Assembly (NCBI GenBank): GCA_965232815.1 | Contig: OZ247427.1 | Location: forward strand, 682,001 to 746,000 | Length of the DNA stretch: 64,000 bases | From: Bin87 sp026710825 | Lineage (GTDB): Bacteria; Chloroflexota; Dehalococcoidia; Lucifugimonadales; UBA3495 | Direction: 5' to 3' | Shown: positions 48,931 to 57,282 of the stretch, in pieces | How positions within the stretch are numbered: the stretch's first letter is position 1 | Layout of the letters: the number at the start of each line of letters is the position of its first letter | Program-made: the position numbers and the translations under genes | Notes under the pieces: model-generated | What the model saw: only the letters and a program-made list of their open reading frames with translations | Databases searched by the model: none | What the model was told of the DNA's origin: nothing

Positions 48931-51900
48931 TGACCGCCATCCTGAACCTCGGATACGTTTTGGCCCGCCGGCGACTGATGTCGTCCTTCCGGATCGAGCT
49001 AACGGTTTTGCTCGGGGTCACGCTGGCCGTGGTGCTGTTGGCCAGCGCGGTGGTATTCAACGACCTCCTGGCGGAAACCGCGCTGCGCAGAACGCTGACG
49101 GAATCCGAATCTGGCGACGTCAACATGTGGGTACGGGTGTTCAACGACCTGGATGATCCACGCACCGCGACCGCCGCCAGTGATAGATACCGGAACGCCC
49201 AGCGATTCGTGGCACAGCGCGTGCTGCCGCCCCTGGGTGACGCCATCGGCGCGACGTCTTTCCAGGTGGAAACCGCGACCTTCTACTTTACCGGCAAACC
49301 CAACCTCGACCTGCCCAACGACGTGCGGCCCCGAGGTCGCGTGCAGTATTTGTCCGGGTTCCAGGAGGGTAAAGGACGGTTGGTGCAAGGACGGTGGCCC
49401 GGCGTCTCCGGTGACGGCGGCTACGATGACGCCACGGGCGCCACCGACAACATAGTGATCGAAGTGGCGGTGGATCAGACCGGTTTCGAGTTCCTGGGGG
49501 TCCCGTTGGGCGAAGGATTCGGAATCATACCGGCCACAGGAGGCGATGGGCAACCCACCACGCAGGTTGTGCTCGTGGGCATCGTCGAGCCCACCGATCG
49601 GGATGAGGAATACTGGTACCGTCGCGACAAACTGCTCTCGTATCACGATGACGACTGGACGCTGGTACCGCTGTTTGTGTCGGAGGAGGGCCTGCGTCAG
49701 CAAATGGCGCGGCGATACCCGGGCATCTACACCAGTTCGGCGTGGTTCCTGCAGGTCGACCGCAACGGCCTGCCGGCTAAGAAGGTGGACGAGTTCCAGT
49801 TGTCCTTACGGCAGGTGCGACGCAACGTGGCAAACTTCCTGCCCAACGGCAGCACGTCCACCGGCCTCGTAAGGATATTGGAGGACCATGAGGAACGACT
49901 CCTGCTGGCCCGCATACCGTTGTTCCTGATGGTGTTCCTGGTCACGGGGATACTCGCGTACTACCTGACCATCACCGGCGGCATGGTGATCCGCGCCAGG
50001 GCCGCTGAAATCGCGATGTTGAAAAGCAGGGGGGCGACGACATTCCAGATTGGCGTGCTAACGTTGGTGGAGGGATTCCTTCTGGCCGTGCCGGCGGTGG
50101 TGGTCGGGGTTCTGGTATCCCCATTGTTGGCCAAGGCCCTGGGCGGTCTGGTGTTTGACGCGGCATCGTCGGGGGCGCCCGTTTCCCTCTCCTGGCAGGC
50201 GCTGGGCATGGGCGCGGCCGGCGCAGCGCTGGCGGTGCTCGTGTTGTCATTGGCGACCCTGGCGGCCGCCGGCAAGAGCATCGTCGAGTTCAGGCAGGCC
50301 GGCGCCCGGCCCGCGCAAACACCGTTCGTTCACCGGTATTACCTGGACCTGCTGGCTTTGGTTGTAATCGCGTTCCTGTGGTGGCAGATCTCCAACCGGG
50401 GAACCGTGCTCACGCGCAGCCTGGGCGGCCGAGAACTTGAGATAGATTTCGCGTTGCTGTTGGGGCCTGCTTTGGGCCTGATCGCCCTGGGCCTGCTGGT
50501 GATGCGCTTTTTCCCCATGGCCATGGGATTGCTGTCTCGGGCGGTGGGCCCCGTGGGTCCCGGCTGGCTGGTGCAGGGCCTGCGTCACATCGCCCGCGAC
50601 CCCATTGCGCCGGGCAGTCTGGTTGCCCTGCTCATGCTGGCGACCGCCCTGGGCGTGGTGGGCAGCGCGTTTTCGGCCACGTTGACGCAGAGCCTGGACG
50701 ATAGAGTCCGATACGAGACGGGGGCCGACATACGCGTCCAGCACGACGCCGGACGCATCCCGCGAGCCTATTCCGGCGCCTCCAACCTGGTGCCCAATTC
50801 CGCCGAGGTGATGCGAACCGAAGGCAGCCTCTTGACCGAGGGTTTTGGCTCGCAGCGGGTGTCGGTGCTGGGAGTGGAGTCGGAACGACTGGCCGACGTC
50901 GCATGGTGGCGAGAGGACTTCGGGGACGGAAACACTCTGCCCGATTTGATGGCCCAGATCACCCCCAACCCGGACGCTCCGGACGGGATTCCATTGCCCG
51001 AGAACGTGACCGGTCTCTCGCTGTGGGCTCGCACCGGCGCTCTGCCGAACCGATTGATCAACGTATCGGCCCGGCTGCGAGACGACGCCGGCCGTCACTA
51101 CGACATACCGATGGGAGACGTGACCGGCAGGGATTGGCAGAAACTGGAAGGGGACATCGCTCTGCGCCTGGGACGGACCGGTCGGCCCACAGAGGACGAC
51201 CAGCGTCCCCGGGTGGACGTGCCGCCGCACACATTCATCAATCTGCAAATAGTGGGGCGTACCGGTGGCGACAGGCCCGGTGTGGTTTTTCTGAGTGAGT
51301 TGATCGCGCATACGCCCCAGGGCGATGTTGTGGTTGACCCGTTCAACACCGCGGATGAGTGGACGGTGATCGAGGATTACGTCCGGCCCGGGCTCTACTC
51401 TTTCGAAACCAGCCGAAACGTCTCCCGCACCGGAACGGGCGGCTCGACCGTGTTCAGCTGGTCGCCAGGCGGAATCGGCGCGCCGGGCGTGAGACCGGGT
51501 TCCACCACGCCGCCATTGCCGGTGGTGGTCAGCCCCGAGATCCTGGACGCCGCCGGAGCAGAGGTGGGAGACACCATAAATCTCGGATTGTCCACCTTCG
51601 CCCTACCCGTGCAGATCAACGGCGTCACGGATTTCTTCCCCACCGTGGACCCGCGGGAGCAGCCGTTCGTCATCGCGGATCTGGGCGCGTTCGTGAACTA
51701 TTCGAACCAGCACGGACGCCGCATTTTTGGCGGCGCGAGCGAGCTTTGGGTAGACCGTGAGATCCCGCTTGGCGATCTCACTCGGGCCCAGGCCCAAGCT
51801 GAAGCCACGGCCAACGCAATCCACAATATCGGAATAAACACCGGCCGCGTGATCATCGCAGAGGAGGAGGTGGCGCTGCGCGGACAGCAACCCCTGGCAA

Positions 51901-52334
51901 ACGCCGGCTGGGGCGGATTGTTGGTTATCATGTTCCTGGCTCTCGCGCTGGCCAGCGCGACCGGCATCGCCCTGTTCTGCTGGCTGGACACACGGGAGCG
52001 CCAGACCGAGTTCGCCCTGCTGCGAACCCTGGGAAGCAGCCGGGGACAACTCAACGCCGTGGTGTGGTTCAACCTGGCGGTGGTGGTAATCGCAGGAGTC
52101 GCGGTGGGAACGTGGGCCGGCGCGCAGATCGGCGCAGCCCTCCTGCCGGTGCTCGAAGTAGCCGAGGGCGGAGTGCGCGCCACCCCGCCGCTAACCTTTG
52201 AGACCGACTGGCGGATGTTGGCGCTGGCCTACGCGGTGCTGGCGGTGGTCAGCATTGTGTCCGTGATCTGGCTGGCCTATGTGACCGGACGGCTGGAAGT
52301 CCAACGGGTGCTGCGAGCCGGCGAGGGCGGCTGA
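48930..52334 (+). CDS. Giant FtsX/MacB-type ABC permease, tandem paralogue
   Basis: A 1134-residue protein with the same domain order as the gene before it: one helix at about 15-38, an extracellular domain, clusters at about 325-445 and 470-590, a second soluble domain, and a C-terminal three-helix cluster (about 990-1130). Matching segments are LFLMVFLVTGILAYYLTITG, AEIAMLKSRGATTFQIGVLT and SATGIALFCWLDTRERQTEF. ATG at 48930 shares its A with the previous stop (TGATG), so the two are translated together. The pair probably forms a heterodimer in one transporter. No ATPase or membrane-fusion gene is present in the flanks. Confidence 0.82.
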   Translation: MTAILNLGYVLARRRLMSSFRIELTVLLGVTLAVVLLASAVVFNDLLAETALRRTLTESESGDVNMWVRVFNDLDDPRTATAASDRYRNAQRFVAQRVLPPLGDAIGATSFQVETATFYFTGKPNLDLPNDVRPRGRVQYLSGFQEGKGRLVQGRWPGVSGDGGYDDATGATDNIVIEVAVDQTGFEFLGVPLGEGFGIIPATGGDGQPTTQVVLVGIVEPTDRDEEYWYRRDKLLSYHDDDWTLVPLFVSEEGLRQQMARRYPGIYTSSAWFLQVDRNGLPAKKVDEFQLSLRQVRRNVANFLPNGSTSTGLVRILEDHEERLLLARIPLFLMVFLVTGILAYYLTITGGMVIRARAAEIAMLKSRGATTFQIGVLTLVEGFLLAVPAVVVGVLVSPLLAKALGGLVFDAASSGAPVSLSWQALGMGAAGAALAVLVLSLATLAAAGKSIVEFRQAGARPAQTPFVHRYYLDLLALVVIAFLWWQISNRGTVLTRSLGGRELEIDFALLLGPALGLIALGLLVMRFFPMAMGLLSRAVGPVGPGWLVQGLRHIARDPIAPGSLVALLMLATALGVVGSAFSATLTQSLDDRVRYETGADIRVQHDAGRIPRAYSGASNLVPNSAEVMRTEGSLLTEGFGSQRVSVLGVESERLADVAWWREDFGDGNTLPDLMAQITPNPDAPDGIPLPENVTGLSLWARTGALPNRLINVSARLRDDAGRHYDIPMGDVTGRDWQKLEGDIALRLGRTGRPTEDDQRPRVDVPPHTFINLQIVGRTGGDRPGVVFLSELIAHTPQGDVVVDPFNTADEWTVIEDYVRPGLYSFETSRNVSRTGTGGSTVFSWSPGGIGAPGVRPGSTTPPLPVVVSPEILDAAGAEVGDTINLGLSTFALPVQINGVTDFFPTVDPREQPFVIADLGAFVNYSNQHGRRIFGGASELWVDREIPLGDLTRAQAQAEATANAIHNIGINTGRVIIAEEEVALRGQQPLANAGWGGLLVIMFLALALASATGIALFCWLDTRERQTEFALLRTLGSSRGQLNAVVWFNLAVVVIAGVAVGTWAGAQIGAALLPVLEVAEGGVRATPPLTFETDWRMLALAYAVLAVVSIVSVIWLAYVTGRLEVQRVLRAGEGG

Positions 52335-52391
52335 CGCCAGCGCGTCTAGTCCGGCAATCGCACCCTATTCGCGTCGCCATCGCGCCGGAGA

Positions 52392-53291
52392 CTAAACCAG
52401 ACCCAGGCTGCGGCACATCTCCAGCATCGCCTTGGCGGTTTCCTCGTGGGCCACGTCAACCATGTCGCCGGCGTACGTAACGGCGGCAGTGCCCAGCCTC
52501 CGGCTTTCATCCATTGCGTCCAGCAGGCCTTGCCAGAACGCGATTTCCTCGGGCGATGGCGTGAATATCTCGTTCACGATGGGCACATGGGACGGGTGGA
52601 TCAGGTGCATCCCGGTATAGCCCAGCGCCTTAAGATTGTTGGCCCAGAACCGCAGTCCGTCGAGGTCGCGGATGTCGAACCAGCCGCCGCTTATGGGCCA
52701 CTGTATGCCGGCGGCGCGGCTGTCAATGAGCACCTTGCTCCGTAGATACAGAGTCTCCGCTCCCTCCAGGGTCCAGCGGTAACCGACGCTCCTTGCGGTG
52801 TCGCCGCCCTTCCCGCCGCTGCCGCCCATGTGGGCCACGCGGTCCGATGCCATGGCGATGTCGTAGGCCATGCGGATGCCCGAGGCGGTTTCCAACCCGG
52901 GGTCGATGCAGACGGTGTTCAGTTCCATGCCCGCCTTGCGCTCGAAATACCGCAGCAGCACGTCTGCCTCCACCACGTCGGCCGGCGACTCCACCTTGGG
53001 CAGCAGGATTCCGTACAGGCCGGGCCGGGTCACCGCTTCCAGATCGAATCCGGTCAGTCCGGTTTCCAGCCGATTGACGCGTACGAACAGCGTCTGGCCG
53101 CGTTCCGAAAGTTCGTCGATCATCCTGGCCACCACCGGACGGGCGGCGTCCTTGTCATACTCCGGCACCGAGTCTTCCAGGTCTAGGATGAGCGCGTCCG
53201 GACCGTACTGGGGCGCCTTGCGCATCCAGTCCTCCTTGTTGCCAGGGACGAACATGACGGAGCGCAGGGGTTTCGTGGTGATGCGTGGCAT
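52392..53291 (-). CDS. CitE-like lyase (HpcH/HpaI family, citramalyl/malyl-CoA lyase type)
   Basis: A 299-residue TIM-barrel enzyme with the CitE family motifs: RSVMFVPGNKEDWMRKAP (CoA-binding), LILDLEDSVPEYDKDAAR (Mg2+-binding D/E), LFVRVNRLETG (substrate Arg) and GILLPKVESPADV. Candidates are (S)-citramalyl-CoA or malyl-CoA lyase, or thioesterase. GGAGGAAAC precedes the ATG at 53291. The class III CoA-transferase gene lies 100 nt upstream on the same strand; with it this could activate and cleave a dicarboxylic acid such as itaconate, citramalate or malate. This pathway is inferred. Confidence 0.85.
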   Translation of the reverse strand: MPRITTKPLRSVMFVPGNKEDWMRKAPQYGPDALILDLEDSVPEYDKDAARPVVARMIDELSERGQTLFVRVNRLETGLTGFDLEAVTRPGLYGILLPKVESPADVVEADVLLRYFERKAGMELNTVCIDPGLETASGIRMAYDIAMASDRVAHMGGSGGKGGDTARSVGYRWTLEGAETLYLRSKVLIDSRAAGIQWPISGGWFDIRDLDGLRFWANNLKALGYTGMHLIHPSHVPIVNEIFTPSPEEIAFWQGLLDAMDESRRLGTAAVTYAGDMVDVAHEETAKAMLEMCRSLGLV

Positions 53292-53394
53292 TGATTGGTT
53301 TCCTCCGGGGCGATTTATTCTCACATGGATGATTGGGGCACTCGGGATAGCGCCGCTTTGGTTGCTACGCTCTGCGACGGCGTTGGACCAGGGA

Positions 53395-54621
53395 TCAGAT
53401 CACGTCGTCCGCCCTCAGCCGCTCCAGTTCCGCAGCGTCGACGCCGCACAACTCCCCGAATACGTCGGCGTTGTGCATCCCCAGAGACGGCGCGCCGGGA
53501 ACGTCGGGCAAGGGCTGGCCATCAAATAGCACTGGGAATCCGGCGACCACCTCGTCCACCTCTTCGTCGAACGTGGCGTTGAGCATCGGACGGAGCGCGC
53601 CGCGATCCCTGAAGTGGGGGTCGGCCAGAATCTCGGGCACGGTGCGAACCGGTGCGCAGGGCACGTCGCCGGCCGACAGGCACTCCAACGCCTCGGCCCG
53701 GGTCATCTTGCCGATGCGTTTCTGTACCTCGGTTCTGGCGGCGCCGGCGTTCTCCGAGCGAACCTGGTAGCGCGCGAACCGCTCGTCCTCGATCAAATCG
53801 GGAGTGCCGATGGCGTTGCACAGGCGACGCCACTGGTCGTCGCTGGCCGCCGTGATGATTATCGCGCCGTCGCTTGCGTTGTACTGTCCGGTGGGCCCGC
53901 TGCGGCTGTTGTTGCCGGTGCGCAACGGGATGCCGGCAGCCATGTCTTCTTCCAGATTCTCCATCAGCATGAGCGAGGTCAGGGTATCCATCATGGAAAC
54001 GTCGAGATAGGATCCCTTACCGGTGCGCTCCTTCTCACGCAGGGCGGCCAGGATGCTGGTGGCGGCGAACATGGGCGTTACCAGGTCGCCGATGTAGAAG
54101 CCGACGCGGGTGGGCGGACCATCGGGTTCGCCGTTGATGTCCATGAGGCCGCTCATGCCCTGGATCTGAGGGTCGTGGGCCGGTTGGTTAGCATAGGGCC
54201 CGGTCTGGCCGTAGCCTGAAATGCTGGCGTAGATGACGCCGGGATTCACCGCTGCCACGTCGTCATAGCCAAGACCCAACCGCGTCATGGAGCCGGGGGC
54301 CAGGTTTTCCAGCACGATGTCCGACTGCCGCGCCATCTCGAGGAACAACTCGCGACCCCTGTCGCTCCTGAGGTTCAGGGTAACGCTCTTGACGCCCTGG
54401 CTGCGCTTGAGGAAACGGGTGGCGATGTATTTTTCGGACCGCTGCTCCGGAAAGATCCCGTCGGGACCGGCAAACGGACCGTTGCCGCGCACCGGATCTC
54501 CTCGCCCGGGTATTTCCACCTTGATTACCTCGGCGCCCAGGCGGGCCAGGGTCATGCTCAGGAACGGTCCGGCCAGGAACACGGTAACGGCCAGAACCCT
54601 CAAATCCGAAAGCGGCTGCAT
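53395..54621 (-). CDS. CaiB/BaiF-family (class III) CoA-transferase
   Basis: A 408-residue family III CoA-transferase. LRVLAVTVFLAGPFLSMTLA and LGAEVIKVEIPGRGDPVRG are the start of the family fold. The catalytic Asp is expected in PAHDPQIQGMSGLM (usually HDxxxQ). GSYLDVSMMDTLTSLM and the C-terminal PVRTVPEILADPHFRDRG are also typical. An AAGGAG site followed by ATGCGC shows that the second ATG (54621) is the true start, not 54627. TATAAT lies on the minus strand at 54698-54693. It pairs with the CitE-like gene; the acid substrate is unknown. Confidence 0.88.
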   Translation of the reverse strand: MQPLSDLRVLAVTVFLAGPFLSMTLARLGAEVIKVEIPGRGDPVRGNGPFAGPDGIFPEQRSEKYIATRFLKRSQGVKSVTLNLRSDRGRELFLEMARQSDIVLENLAPGSMTRLGLGYDDVAAVNPGVIYASISGYGQTGPYANQPAHDPQIQGMSGLMDINGEPDGPPTRVGFYIGDLVTPMFAATSILAALREKERTGKGSYLDVSMMDTLTSLMLMENLEEDMAAGIPLRTGNNSRSGPTGQYNASDGAIIITAASDDQWRRLCNAIGTPDLIEDERFARYQVRSENAGAARTEVQKRIGKMTRAEALECLSAGDVPCAPVRTVPEILADPHFRDRGALRPMLNATFDEEVDEVVAGFPVLFDGQPLPDVPGAPSLGMHNADVFGELCGVDAAELERLRADDVI

Positions 54622-55142
54622 GCGCATCTCCTTCTCGCAATCGCCCAGCCCGATGAGGCGTGACGGAGCGGATTCAACCCGATTGCAGCCGGATTATACA
54701 CGGGGACTTTGCCTCATCCTGGTCCGCCCATGCAACTATGCTCTATGGATGGTAGGTGAAAAACGGCATCGATCCTGGCTAATGGAGGCCCGAAGCAGGT
54801 CATCATGCCCGGGCCAAAAATTTGGACCCGTCCTTTTGGGGGGTCTCGATGCGCAAAAGCCAATGTCCACGCTGGTGACATCGTAGCCTACCTTCGCCAA
54901 GCGGGCCGCAGTCGCCGTACCCAATCCAATAACCGTTGTTTTCGCACCATAGTCAACGTCCGTTTCGTTCGTGATTCCCCCGTACGCGACCAGGGGATGC
55001 CCTGACGTTCACTGCAGCAAGGAGCGTATCGGGCGGTAATTGTTGCTTCCGCGGGGCGTCGTGCATATAACCCCAAACAGCGCCATAACTCGTCAGCTCT
55101 CACTAGGAGGTCGTGCGCTCAACTGCAATTGTCCAGCCAACT
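54622..55142. other. Intergenic stretch with a possible gene remnant
   Basis: About 520 nt between the CoA-transferase and the dGTPase gene. On the minus strand at about 54842-54960 a short frame reads KTTVIGLGTATAARLAKVGY then DVTSVD, which looks like a piece of a Rossmann-type or HemD-like protein, but it has no proper start and runs into unrelated residues. It may be a decayed gene. Elsewhere nothing is recognised. The -10 TATAAT at 54693-54698 (minus strand) serves the CoA-transferase. Confidence 0.35.
54693..54698 (-). promoter_or_regulatory. -10 box of the CaiB-citE operon
   Basis: Perfect TATAAT on the minus strand, about 75 nt before the CoA-transferase start. No convincing -35 box at 17 nt, so an activator or an extended -10 may be involved. 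Confidence 0.4.
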
Positions 55143-56501
55143 TCAGATTATCTCGTATATCGACCCATGATTGGGAAGGAAAAACTTGGCGTAGGTCTTT
55201 TGGGCGTAGTCGTCAGTCATTCCGGAGATATAGTCGGCAACCCTCCTTGCACGCTCCCTTTCGCTAGTATCTGATCCCAACCCGTCCTGCCAGTCATCGG
55301 GCAAAAAATGGTATTCGTCAAAAAATTTCTTGAACAAAGCCCGGATGATATATTTCCCTTTAGCTTCCAAAACCCGTACTTGCGGGGCTGTAATGACAAA
55401 ATACCAGATTATTTTGTTGACCAAATCAATCTCAATTTCTTTGTCCCTTGGCATTTCGACGTTGTACAGATAGCGCGATGATACGCAATTAGAAACCCGA
55501 TGCTCCACACGAACACGTTCCGCAGCGGTAACATATCGGTGGATCAGTTTCGTAGTCATCTCTTTACGGAATGCACGCTGATTATCGTAGTCGAATTTGC
55601 TAGCATTAGTTGTAATACTGGGATTAAATTCATATAGCATTTCAACTACATCATTATACAAACTATCAATATCTTCGTCCTCAAATTCAAGTTTCAGGTC
55701 TCGCAATACACGCGACATGCGCGTATCGCTACGGGAAAATGTAAAAGCGTCGATATATTTTGCATGGAGCCCGTCTTCAAGATCGTGAACCGCATAGGCG
55801 ATATCGTCAGCTTGATTCATAATTTGGCATTCAAAGGAACGCGCTTTAGCTTCATCGCAACCAGCTTCGATTCGAGCGTCGTGACTTGCCCAGTCGGCGA
55901 ATGGAAGATCATCGGCGTAAATGAATTTCCTGAAATTTTCATAAGGAGCGTTTTTGTACTTGAGTTGGGCGTCGATTACTGCCCTCGTTAGGTTGAGACC
56001 ATGGTATGCAGTGCTTTTCTTTTCGAGCTCATTTATCAAACGAACATTCTGAGCGTTAGCCTCGAATCCGCCATAATTGACCATCAGTTTTTTGAGTTCA
56101 TCTTCTCCGGCATGTCCAAATGGAGGATGCCCGATATCGTGGAGCAACGCAGCTGCTTCAACTAATTCAGTATTAGCCCCCAGCCGGAGGGCCAACCCTT
56201 TGGCGATCTGCCCAACTTCCAGAGAATGAGTTAACCGCGTTCGGTAGAAATCACCCTCGCCCGATGTGAAAACTTGAGTCTTGCCTTGCAGACGACGAAA
56301 CGCGGCAGAGTGAATAATGCGCGCCCGATCCCGTTCGAATTCAGACCTTTCCTCATCATCCGATTTAGGCCCTTCGCAGATTCTGCGTTCTTTATCGTGC
56401 GCCGTATATTTGATACTGTCAGGTTCAATCGAATTTCGCACGTCCGGATACCTCGCATTCCTTGGTTTAGAACTGGTAGACTTGCGCTGGTTAGAAATCA
56501 T
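55143..56501 (-). CDS. dgt: dGTPase-like HD-domain dNTP triphosphohydrolase
   Basis: A 452-residue HD phosphohydrolase that splits dNTPs to nucleosides and tripolyphosphate. FERDRARIIHSAAFRRLQGKTQVF and RTRLTHSLEVGQIAKGLA lead to the HD pair in ALLHDIGHPPFGHAGEDEL; a third ligand lies in MNQADDIAYAVHDLEDGL. Length and order match bacterial Dgt. Codon choice is clearly richer in A and T than in all neighbours, suggesting acquisition by horizontal transfer. Enzymes of this type are known to restrict phages by emptying the dNTP pool, so a defence role is possible. No Shine-Dalgarno site is evident before the ATG. Confidence 0.92.
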   Translation of the reverse strand: MISNQRKSTSSKPRNARYPDVRNSIEPDSIKYTAHDKERRICEGPKSDDEERSEFERDRARIIHSAAFRRLQGKTQVFTSGEGDFYRTRLTHSLEVGQIAKGLALRLGANTELVEAAALLHDIGHPPFGHAGEDELKKLMVNYGGFEANAQNVRLINELEKKSTAYHGLNLTRAVIDAQLKYKNAPYENFRKFIYADDLPFADWASHDARIEAGCDEAKARSFECQIMNQADDIAYAVHDLEDGLHAKYIDAFTFSRSDTRMSRVLRDLKLEFEDEDIDSLYNDVVEMLYEFNPSITTNASKFDYDNQRAFRKEMTTKLIHRYVTAAERVRVEHRVSNCVSSRYLYNVEMPRDKEIEIDLVNKIIWYFVITAPQVRVLEAKGKYIIRALFKKFFDEYHFLPDDWQDGLGSDTSERERARRVADYISGMTDDYAQKTYAKFFLPNHGSIYEII

Positions 56502-56670
56502 TCGCAGAGTCCAGTATCCAATCTTAGCAAACGAGTGTCATCCCTGTTCGGATGGATCATGCTGGGCACACTGGCGAAATCCTCGTAAGTCTCGAGTAGC
56601 TACCGGAAACTGGCGCAATCAATTTTTCAGGCGATCCATAATCAACCGATCGCTGCCAGCGAGTAGTCCC

Positions 56671-56880
56671 TTGTGTCGAAGCATCAAAACCCTGCGCCGT
56701 TCCGGCGAGCCCGCCACCGACGAAGAGATCCAGGCGGCGGCGTTGCAATTCGTCCGCAAAATCAGCGGATACCGGCAGCCGTCCAGGATAAACGCGCCCG
56801 TGTTCGAGCAGGCCGTGGACGACGTGGCGCAGGCCGCCCGAGACCTGCTGGACTCGCTGCAAACCCCGGCGTCGCGCTGA
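56671..56880 (+). CDS. DUF2277 small protein (TTG start)
   Basis: A 69-residue protein beginning MCRSIKTLRRSGEPATDEEI, followed by AAALQFVRKISGYRQPS, which is the hallmark of the DUF2277 family (MCRNIKTL...PPATDEEI). The first codon is TTG at 56671, so simple ATG-based gene calling would miss it or choose a wrong longer frame. The function of DUF2277 is unknown. The YkgJ-type gene begins 4 nt after its stop, so the two are co-transcribed. Confidence 0.8.
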   Translation: MCRSIKTLRRSGEPATDEEIQAAALQFVRKISGYRQPSRINAPVFEQAVDDVAQAARDLLDSLQTPASR

Positions 56881-56884
56881 CCCA

Positions 56885-57217
56885 ATGCTGAACCTCACGC
56901 CAGCGGAGGCCAGCCGCATCTGCATGGACGAATGTCGCGCCATGTGCTGTCGCGGACCGATTATCCTGCGGTTGGCGCCGGACGAGGTTGCCGGATTTTA
57001 CCGGGCCTCTGATCGGCTGGGCGGAACCGTCACCATCACACGCACGCCAGACGGCGGCGGAAACGTCCTGTTCCTGGAGCAGCCGGGCGAGGCGTGTCCC
57101 ATGCTGGACACCGCAACATCCGCCTGCCGTATCTACGACGAGCGCCCGCGAATCTGCCGGGAGTTTCCGCGCAAGCCTGAGCCCGGCTGCGCGATTTCCG
57201 GCTGGACCGACGATTAA
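56885..57217 (+). CDS. YkgJ-type cysteine-cluster protein
   Basis: A 110-residue protein with eight Cys, including CMDECRAMCCRGP near the N-terminus and CPML...CRIYDERPRICREFP in the second half. This arrangement matches the Fe/Zn-chelating YkgJ (CxxCxxxxC) domain. Similar proteins bind Zn2+ or an Fe-S cluster and are of uncertain function, perhaps metal storage or oxidative-stress related. It is paired with the DUF2277 gene upstream. A hairpin at 57217-57245 follows. Confidence 0.83.
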   Translation: MLNLTPAEASRICMDECRAMCCRGPIILRLAPDEVAGFYRASDRLGGTVTITRTPDGGGNVLFLEQPGEACPMLDTATSACRIYDERPRICREFPRKPEPGCAISGWTDD

Positions 57218-57245
57218 CGGCGCCGCGTGATGGACGCGACGCCGT
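57217..57245. terminator. Possible bidirectional terminator hairpin
   Basis: ACGGCG (57217-57222) pairs with CGCCGT (57240-57245), with further CGCGT/ACGCG pairing inside. It lies between two convergent genes. No T tract, so confidence is low. Confidence 0.35.
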
Positions 57246-57282
57246 ATTGAGCGCCTGCTGCTCGAAGTTTCGCGTTAACGGA

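Noticed and set aside
54736..54924. Minus-strand frame with a Rossmann-like piece
   Set aside because: The piece resembling a nucleotide-binding strand is too short and ends in unrelated residues; I record it only as a possible remnant.
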